A DNA stretch of 64,000 nt, taken from assembly GCA_017447775.1 (NCBI GenBank), contig JAFSMU010000004.1, positions 35,096-99,095 on the forward strand. The letters run 5' to 3'. This DNA comes from Clostridia bacterium (lineage in GTDB: Bacteria > Bacillota > Clostridia > Oscillospirales > CAG-272). Position 1 is the first letter of the stretch, and the number at the start of each line of letters is the position of its first letter. The notes beneath the pieces were generated by a model. It ran no database searches. It saw only the letters and a program-made list of their open reading frames with translations, and was not told where the DNA came from. The position numbers were made by a program, and so were the translations under genes. Below, piece after piece: positions 58,353 to 64,000 of this stretch.

Positions 58353-59753
58353 ATGGCAAAGACAAATTACAAAAGCGCGGCAGAGCTTCGGAAGATCATA
58401 GCCGACAGATGCGAAAGCGGCGAAATGAACGCGCATCGGCGTATGGCTATGCTGTTCGACGAAGGGACTTTCGTCGAGGTCGGAGCGCTTCTGCATCGCA
58501 AAAAAACGGAGCTTGATCAGAGCTTTGACGAGGACTTTGAGCCGGTAGTCACCGGGTACGGCGCGGTGAACGGCACACTCGTTTACGCATTTTCGCAGGA
58601 TTTTACACGCCTTTCCGGCGCACTCGGCGAAATGCACGCAAAAAAGATCGTAAAGGTGTACGATATGGCAATGCGCTCGGGCGCGCCTATCATCGGCGTG
58701 TTTGACAGCGCGGGCGCGAAAATTCTCGAGGGCGTCGACGCTCTGGCAGGGTACGGCGCGATCATGGCAAAAGCGGCGGAGGCAAAATACATCTGCCCGC
58801 AGATCGCCGTCATCGCCGGGCCGTGCGGCGGATCGGACGCCGTCATCGCAAGAATGTTCGATCTTATCATCGCCGTTGAGGGATGCTCGCTTTATATAGC
58901 TCCCGCAAGCGTGCTTAAAGACAAAGATATGATCGGCGCCGACGGGCTCTTCTCCCGCGGCATAGCGTCGCTTACCGCAAAGGACGACGGCGAGGCGCTT
59001 TCATGTGTTCGCCGCCTTGTCGGGTACTTCGGCAAAACGATAGAAAATGACGACGACGCAAGCCGCGCCGTCGACATCGACGAAATTCTCGCCTCGGGCG
59101 AGTACGAGATACGCGACGTTATAGCGCAGGTGGTCGACGCTGGCTCGTTCATCGAGCTTTACGGCGGGCACGCGTCACACATGGTAACGGGATTTGCAAC
59201 GATAAATTCAAACGTCGTAGGCGTCCTCGCCAACGATCCCGCGCAAAAGGGCGGCAAGCTCTGCCCGTGCGCGATAAACAAAGCGGCGGACTTCGTTTCG
59301 CTCTGCTCGGGACACGGTATCCCGCTTGTAACGCTCGTCGACACCGAGGGCGTTGCGATGATGGAGCACGCGGAGCAGAAGGACATCTCGCTGTCGCTTG
59401 CGCGCCTTTGTTCCGCTTATGCCGGCGACTATAACGGCGCGGGAACAAAGGTTACGGTAGTTCTCGGAAGAGCGTTTGGCACGGCGTTCACGGTGATGGG
59501 CTCAAAGGCGCTCGGCGCTGACGTTGCGCTCGCGCTCGATAGCGCGAAGATCGCCGCAATGGCGCCCGAAAGAGCGGTGGAATTTCTCGGAGATGTCGGC
59601 GACGAATCGAAAAAGGACGAGATCGCGTCCGACTGGGCGGAAAAATTCGCAACTCCGCTTGAGGCCGCAAAGAGCGGTCATATAGACGACGTCATCGCCC
59701 CGTCGGAGCTTCGTGCGCGCATCGCCGCGTCGCTTGAAATGCTCGCGTTTTAA
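58353..59753 (+). CDS. Acyl-CoA carboxyltransferase subunit (MmdA/PccB type)
   Basis: A 466-residue biotin-dependent carboxyltransferase of the crotonase-like fold. GAKILEGVDALAGYG and AGPCGGSDAVIARM are N-domain acyl-CoA loops; AFGTAFTVMGSKALGADVA forms the C-domain biotin site. It is shorter than PccB/MmdA (about 510) but both halves are present. Likely substrate methylmalonyl-CoA or another short acyl-CoA. AAAGG precedes the ATG. First of five genes transcribed together. Confidence 0.9.
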   Translation: MAKTNYKSAAELRKIIADRCESGEMNAHRRMAMLFDEGTFVEVGALLHRKKTELDQSFDEDFEPVVTGYGAVNGTLVYAFSQDFTRLSGALGEMHAKKIVKVYDMAMRSGAPIIGVFDSAGAKILEGVDALAGYGAIMAKAAEAKYICPQIAVIAGPCGGSDAVIARMFDLIIAVEGCSLYIAPASVLKDKDMIGADGLFSRGIASLTAKDDGEALSCVRRLVGYFGKTIENDDDASRAVDIDEILASGEYEIRDVIAQVVDAGSFIELYGGHASHMVTGFATINSNVVGVLANDPAQKGGKLCPCAINKAADFVSLCSGHGIPLVTLVDTEGVAMMEHAEQKDISLSLARLCSAYAGDYNGAGTKVTVVLGRAFGTAFTVMGSKALGADVALALDSAKIAAMAPERAVEFLGDVGDESKKDEIASDWAEKFATPLEAAKSGHIDDVIAPSELRARIAASLEMLAF

Positions 59754-59762
59754 GGAGGCAGT

Positions 59763-60071
59763 ATGTTACTTATGATAGAAAACGCCGTCGGTATCGGGCT
59801 TCAGACGCTGGGGCTTGGTATGCTCATAGTAATAGGCATCCTCGCACTGCTGATGCTGATCCTTTATATACTGATACCGATTTTCCGCAAAATAGCGGAG
59901 GGCAAAAAGGCGAATAGCGCGCCAAAGAAAGAGCCGGAAAACGCGGCGGAGCCGGCGCCCATGCCCGATGACGAAAGCGATATCGTCGCGGCGATAGTCG
60001 CCGCCATATCGGCGCAGACGGGCAAAGCACCGACGCAGCTTAAAGTAGTTTCGTTCAAAAGAATAAAGTAA
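59763..60071 (+). CDS. OadG-like small membrane subunit
   Basis: A 102-residue protein with one N-terminal membrane helix (IGLQTLGLGMLIVIGILALLMLILYILIP), a charged Pro/Glu/Ala linker, and a short conserved tail (IVAAIVAAISAQTG). This is the gamma/delta subunit layout that stabilises sodium-pumping decarboxylases. AAGGAGG lies before the ATG. It sits between two enzyme genes of the complex. Confidence 0.85.
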   Translation: MLLMIENAVGIGLQTLGLGMLIVIGILALLMLILYILIPIFRKIAEGKKANSAPKKEPENAAEPAPMPDDESDIVAAIVAAISAQTGKAPTQLKVVSFKRIK

Positions 60072-60089
60072 TTATCGGAGGATAGAAAG

Positions 60090-60458
60090 ATGAAAAGATA
60101 TACAGTAACGGTAAACGGAAAAGTTTACGACGTAACCGTTGAAGAAAACACAACAGGCGCAGCCCCCGTGGCAGCTCCCGCTGTCACATCGGCACCCGCG
60201 GCAGCTCCGGCTCCGGCGGCAACTCCCGCCACCGCGGCAAACGTTTCCGGCGCGAAGGTCAACGCCCCGATGCCCGGCACGGTGCTTAAAATGAACGTAT
60301 CCGTCGGCGACACGGTAAAGCGCGGCGACGTTGTTTGCGTGCTTGAAGCGATGAAGATGGAAAACGAAATAACGGCTCCCTCCGACGGCAAGATCACGTT
60401 TGCCGTTGCAAAGGGCACTTCCGTCAAGACCGGCGACGCGCTCGTTGCGATAGGCTGA
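60090..60458 (+). CDS. Biotin carboxyl carrier subunit
   Basis: A 122-residue biotinyl protein. An N-terminal strand pair (YTVTVNGKVYDVTVEE) leads to a flexible Pro/Ala linker (about 25-52) and a biotinyl domain with EAMKMENE, whose Lys carries biotin. It shuttles CO2 between the carboxyltransferase(s) and the membrane subunit. GGAGG precedes the ATG. Confidence 0.95.
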   Translation: MKRYTVTVNGKVYDVTVEENTTGAAPVAAPAVTSAPAAAPAPAATPATAANVSGAKVNAPMPGTVLKMNVSVGDTVKRGDVVCVLEAMKMENEITAPSDGKITFAVAKGTSVKTGDALVAIG

Positions 60459-60491
60459 CGGCCTCCGATCGTTATTTGGAGGTGATACCTT

Positions 60492-61679
60492 TTGCTCGAT
60501 GCACTGAAAAATATATGGGAAAGCACGGGACTGTTTCAGTTTGAGTCGACGGAGCACCTTATAAAAACGCTGATAATGTACGTCATCGTCGGCGTGCTCG
60601 TCTACCTTGCGATAGTCAAAGGCTTTGAGCCGCTCCTGCTTTTACCGATAGCGCTCGGCATGCTGCTTGCAAACATCCCCGGCGCAAACCTTTTCCACAA
60701 GGAAATGTTTATTTCCACCGACGAAAACTTCCACCTTGTCATCCAGAACGTTGTTGACAACGGCGGACTTATCGACTTTTTGTACCTCGGCGTAAAACTC
60801 GGGATCTACCCGTCGCTGATATTCCTCGGCGTCGGCGCGATGACGGATTTCTCGCCGCTTATCGCCGATCCGAAGCGTATGTTTATGGGCGCGACGGCGC
60901 AGCTTGGCGTGTTCGTGGCGTTCTTCGGCGCGGTACTTATGGGCTTTACGACAAGCGAGGCGGCCGCGATAGGCATTATCGGCGGCGCGGACGGGCCGAC
61001 GGCAATTCAGGTAACGCGCCAGCTCGCACCGCATCTGCTCGGCGCGATAGCTATCGCCGCATACTCGTATATGGCGCTTATCCCGATGATACAGCCGCCG
61101 TTCATGAGGCTTCTGACAACGAAAAAAGAGCGCGCCATCAAAATGGAGTCGCTCCGCCCCGTATCAAAGCTTGAGCTTGTGGCGTTCCCGATCATCGTAA
61201 CTCTTGTCGTTTCGCTTATCCTTCCCGACGCGGCGCCGCTTATCGGCTTCCTTATGGCAGGCAACCTGCTTACCGTTTCGGGCGTGACTGACAGAATTTC
61301 AAAGACCGCGCAGAACGAGCTTATGAATATCGTAACGATATTCCTCGGCATATCAGTCGGCGCAACAGCCGACGCGATGAGCTTCCTTGCGTGGGACACG
61401 ATAAAGATAATCCTGCTCGGACTCGCGGCATTCTGCGTATCCACGATCGGCGGCCTGCTCGGCGGAAAGCTGATGTGCTGGATAACAAAGGGCAAGATAA
61501 ACCCGCTTATCGGCTCCGCCGGCGTTTCCGCCGTTCCGATGGCGGCGCGCGTTTCCCAAAAGGTCGGACGCGAGGAAAACCCCGACAACTATCTGCTCAT
61601 GCACGCCATGGGCCCGAACGTTGCGGGCGTTATCGGCTCCGCCGTTGCGGCGGGCGTGTTCCTTGCGCTGTTCAAGTGA
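60492..61679 (+). CDS. Sodium-pumping decarboxylase beta subunit (OadB/MmdB)
   Basis: A 395-residue membrane protein with about nine helices that decarboxylates carboxybiotin and exports Na+. The family blocks are GFEPLLLLPIALGMLLANIPG, DFSPLIADP, EAAAIGIIGGADGPTAIQVT and GRVSQKVG-like AARVSQKVGREENP. The TTG start at 60492 has GGAGGTGA in front of it; no ATG is suitably placed. Coupled energetically to the other four genes. Confidence 0.94.
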   Translation: MLDALKNIWESTGLFQFESTEHLIKTLIMYVIVGVLVYLAIVKGFEPLLLLPIALGMLLANIPGANLFHKEMFISTDENFHLVIQNVVDNGGLIDFLYLGVKLGIYPSLIFLGVGAMTDFSPLIADPKRMFMGATAQLGVFVAFFGAVLMGFTTSEAAAIGIIGGADGPTAIQVTRQLAPHLLGAIAIAAYSYMALIPMIQPPFMRLLTTKKERAIKMESLRPVSKLELVAFPIIVTLVVSLILPDAAPLIGFLMAGNLLTVSGVTDRISKTAQNELMNIVTIFLGISVGATADAMSFLAWDTIKIILLGLAAFCVSTIGGLLGGKLMCWITKGKINPLIGSAGVSAVPMAARVSQKVGREENPDNYLLMHAMGPNVAGVIGSAVAAGVFLALFK

Positions 61680-61696
61680 TGAATTGAGGTGAAATT

Positions 61697-63094
61697 ATGG
61701 CAAAAGTAAAAATATGTGAAACGGTCCTTCGCGACGCGCACCAGTCGCTCGTCGCAACGAGAATGACGACGGAGCAGATGCTTCCCATTCTCGAACAAAT
61801 GGACAAAGTAGGGTACTACTCCCTTGAAGCATGGGGCGGCGCAACGTTTGATTCGTGCCTGCGCTTTCTCGACGAGGACCCGTGGGACAGACTTCGCAAA
61901 ATACGCGACAAAGTCAAAAACACAAAGCTCCAGATGCTTTTCCGCGGGCAGAATATCCTCGGCTACCGCCACTATGCCGACGACGTTGTCGAGTACTTCG
62001 TTCAGAAGTCGATAGCAAACGGCATTGATATAATCAGAATTTTCGACGCACTCAACGACCCCCGCAATCTCAAAACGGCGATAAACGCGACGATAAAAGA
62101 GGGCGGACACGTTCAGGCGGCGATCAGCTATACGACAAGCCCCGCCCACTCGAACGCGGGCTTTGCCGAGTACGCAAAACAGCTTGAAGAAATGGGCGCA
62201 AACTCGATTTGTATCAAGGATATGGCGGGACTTCTCCGTCCGTACGACGCATACGAGCTTGTAAAGATGATAAAGGAAAAAGTTTCGATCCCCGTCGAAC
62301 TTCACACGCACTACACCTCGGGACTTGCTTCGATGACGGTGATGAAAGCTATCGAGGCGGGATGCGACATCGTCGACACGGCGATATCCCCGATGGCAAT
62401 GGGTACATCCCAGCCGCCCACGGAGTCGATAGTCGCGGCGCTTGCCGGCACGGAGTACGACACGGGACTTGACCTTTCCGAGCTTGACAAAGTATGCAAA
62501 TACTTCACCCCCGTGCGCGAGGGCTTCATCAAGGACGGCAGACTCGATCCCAAGGTGCTGAAAGTCAACGTAAACGCGCTTCTTTATCAGGTGCCGGGCG
62601 GCATGCTTTCAAACCTTATCTCCCAGCTCAAACAGGCGGGCAAGTCGGATAAGCTCGACGAAGTTTTGGCGGAAGTGCCGAATGTGCGCGCCGACGCAGG
62701 CTATCCGCCGCTCGTAACGCCGTCATCGCAGATAGTCGGTACGCAGGCTGTGTTCAACGTCATCGGCGGCGAAAGATATAAAATGGTGACAAAGGAATTC
62801 AAGGCGCTCGTGCGCGGCGAATACGGCAAAACGCCGGTGCCGATATCCGAGGAGTTCACAAAGAAGATCCTCGGCGACGAAAAGCCGATAACGTACCGTC
62901 CCGCAGACGATCTCAGCCCCGAGCTTGACACGCTGCGCGAAAAGGTAAAACCGTGGGCCATCCAGGAAGAAGACGTCCTTTCATACGCTTTGTTTGAGCA
63001 GGTTGCCGTAAACTTCTTTGAAAAGCGTAAAGCAAAACTCTACGCCCTTGACGACGGCGTCTGCGACAAGGACGCAAAAGTACACAATGTCTGA
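61697..63094 (+). CDS. Oxaloacetate/pyruvate carboxyltransferase subunit (OadA type)
   Basis: A 465-residue TIM-barrel carboxyltransferase. ETVLRDAHQSLVATRM is the start signature, with Asp metal ligand. LFRGQNILGYRHYADDVV, the His-x-His metal site HTHYTSG and MGTSQPPTESIV are conserved. It has no biotin domain of its own (the normal OadA has about 590 residues); biotin comes from the separate carrier. It transfers CO2 between biotin and pyruvate/oxaloacetate. It overlaps the next gene by 8 bp. Confidence 0.95.
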   Translation: MAKVKICETVLRDAHQSLVATRMTTEQMLPILEQMDKVGYYSLEAWGGATFDSCLRFLDEDPWDRLRKIRDKVKNTKLQMLFRGQNILGYRHYADDVVEYFVQKSIANGIDIIRIFDALNDPRNLKTAINATIKEGGHVQAAISYTTSPAHSNAGFAEYAKQLEEMGANSICIKDMAGLLRPYDAYELVKMIKEKVSIPVELHTHYTSGLASMTVMKAIEAGCDIVDTAISPMAMGTSQPPTESIVAALAGTEYDTGLDLSELDKVCKYFTPVREGFIKDGRLDPKVLKVNVNALLYQVPGGMLSNLISQLKQAGKSDKLDEVLAEVPNVRADAGYPPLVTPSSQIVGTQAVFNVIGGERYKMVTKEFKALVRGEYGKTPVPISEEFTKKILGDEKPITYRPADDLSPELDTLREKVKPWAIQEEDVLSYALFEQVAVNFFEKRKAKLYALDDGVCDKDAKVHNV

Positions 63095-64000
63095 TTTTAT
63101 TGCCTCGCTCGATATCGCGTCCTTTCCCGTCGTCGTGATAAACAAAAACGGTAACGTAACGGGAAAAAACAAGGAAGCTTCCGACGTTTTCGGAGACCTT
63201 CGTGTCGGCGAGTCGATATTCAACAAAGCAAAACCGACCGAATCGGCGAAGATATTCTTTTTCGAACATCACACGTTCAAAAGGGGATACGTCATTGACA
63301 CAGACGATTATGGCGACAGACGGATAGTTATGTTTCCCATGATCATCCAAAACGGCGAGTTTGACCGCGAGCTGACGTCGAAAATGTCAGCATCTGTGCT
63401 TGAAAACGAGCTTTCTTTGGCTGAGCAAGGCGGCAAAAAGCATAAAAGACTTTATCCCGCTATCGCAAATATGCTGACCGGCAACAGATATTTCAGAGTC
63501 GGTTCAGGCTCTCTTGCCGACGCTGTCGAGGTATGCGCGTATATCCAAAATAAGCTCGGCGAGGCGCTTTTGCCCATCGGCAAGCGCGTGGCGCTGACAA
63601 TTGGCGACAGCGTGAAGGAAAAACGTCAGTTTCTCATCAACGAAGCGTTATTCGATAACGTTATCGCCATCGGTGCGTTTATTTCGCTTTCCGCGTCAAA
63701 AAACGGAGCGACAAGCATTTTTGTCGATTATGACAAGGGAGAAAACGAGCTTACTGTTGAATTTTCGTCAAAGATAAAGGATTTCGACCCGTCCATTGTC
63801 GGAAAGCAGGACGTATCAAAGCTGTTTCCCGAGTGCGCGGCGGAGCTGTGCATAACGAAAATGCTCGGCGCGCCGACATTCGATTGCTTTATTGGCGACG
63901 GCGTCATTCGCCTGTATTCGCGCGTGCCCGTTCTCGATGCGGACAAAGCTCTGCTGAACTCTCCGCCCGTCGACTTTGTAAAGATCGCGGATATCGTGTT
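63087..64000 (+). CDS. Unrecognised protein, PAS-like start, 3' end outside window
   Basis: The frame is open from the ATG at 63087 to the end of the window (304 codons seen). The first 110 residues (IASFPVVVINKNGNVTGKNKEASDVFG, then RRIVMFPMIIQNGEFD) look like a PAS domain. Residues about 115-300 hold no clear kinase or enzyme motif in what is visible. VALTIGDSVKEKRQFLINEALFDNVIAIG may be an ATPase- or histidine-kinase-like region. It overlaps oadA by 8 bp, so it belongs to the same operon. Confidence 0.7.
   Translation, partial: MSDFIASLDIASFPVVVINKNGNVTGKNKEASDVFGDLRVGESIFNKAKPTESAKIFFFEHHTFKRGYVIDTDDYGDRRIVMFPMIIQNGEFDRELTSKMSASVLENELSLAEQGGKKHKRLYPAIANMLTGNRYFRVGSGSLADAVEVCAYIQNKLGEALLPIGKRVALTIGDSVKEKRQFLINEALFDNVIAIGAFISLSASKNGATSIFVDYDKGENELTVEFSSKIKDFDPSIVGKQDVSKLFPECAAELCITKMLGAPTFDCFIGDGVIRLYSRVPVLDADKALLNSPPVDFVKIADIV

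Overview
The window is a piece of chromosome from an endospore-forming, low-oxygen Firmicute of class Clostridia, probably an uncultured gut-type lineage. The evidence is the germination protease/SpoIIP pair, a division and cell-wall cluster of Gram-positive layout, small regulators typical of Firmicutes (YerC/HisR type, MraZ), a biotin-dependent sodium-pump decarboxylase set, and diacylglyceryl lipoproteins with Lgt. Core genes are moderately GC-rich. Several islands (about 0.6-2.7 kb, 11.7-13.2 kb, 20.0-21.8 kb, 30.4-31.1 kb, 34.0-35.6 kb) look clearly AT-richer by eye and carry the accessory genes. Most promoters I could place are TTGnnn - 17 bp - TATAAT.

Layout. 1-7.3 kb (minus strand): the 5' part of hpf, a lipoprotein and a secreted protein of unknown role, a YhaN-like SMC/Rad50-type ATPase behind a YqeG phosphatase, and a multi-pass membrane protein. 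7.4-9.9 kb: a metal-responsive operon (ArsR/SmtB repressor, free-standing HMA metallochaperone, P1B-type Zn/Cd/Pb ATPase) with a clear operator. 9.9-16.4 kb: esterase, tRNA-Leu, and a run of accessory genes (two GNAT acetyltransferases, XRE regulator with membrane and zinc-ribbon parts, MATE exporter, small hydrolase). 16.4-19.9 kb: lone PilT, rpmB, trmB, DUF378, TspO-like, and an HPr-like protein without the active histidine. 20.0-21.8 kb: a two-gene cassette of zinc-ribbon proteins with nuclease-like folds, one ending in a CFI-box. 21.9-28.7 kb: D,D-carboxypeptidase, mtaB, pseudouridine synthase, upp, an O-acetyltransferase, gpr and spoIIP.

28.8-36.7 kb: a membrane protein and hydrolase, tRNA-Lys with a C-A acceptor mismatch followed by a tandem hairpin repeat and an HExxH protein, then a polar amino-acid (probably histidine) ABC importer with a YerC/HisR-type regulator. 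The importer's binding protein appears circularly permuted. Next come a ribbon-helix-helix protein, a large prepilin with a beta-helix-like body, and glycerate kinase. 36.8-46.1 kb: SPFH/NfeD pair, the YmfF/YmfH peptidase pair, lgt, folD, yajC, mazF, pcp and a lipoprotein. 46.3-58.0 kb (minus strand): the division/cell-wall cluster mraZ-rsmH-ftsL-class B PBP-murE-murF-mraY-ftsW-murG, then ftsZ. murD, divIB/ftsQ and ftsA are absent from their usual places. 58.4-63.1 kb: a five-gene decarboxylase/transcarboxylase cluster with two different carboxyltransferases sharing one biotin carrier and one membrane pump, followed by an unrecognised gene cut by the window edge.

How the parts work together. 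The cell-wall cluster makes lipid II precursors and the septal synthesis machinery. The importer's operators, regulator and transporter form a self-contained amino-acid uptake unit. The decarboxylase cluster links pyruvate/oxaloacetate and acyl-CoA carboxylation to sodium export. I saw no prophage, CRISPR array, rRNA operon or insertion sequence. The least conventional items are the permuted binding protein, the zinc-ribbon/nuclease pair, and a dispersed TATACnnnnGTATA motif found about eleven times.
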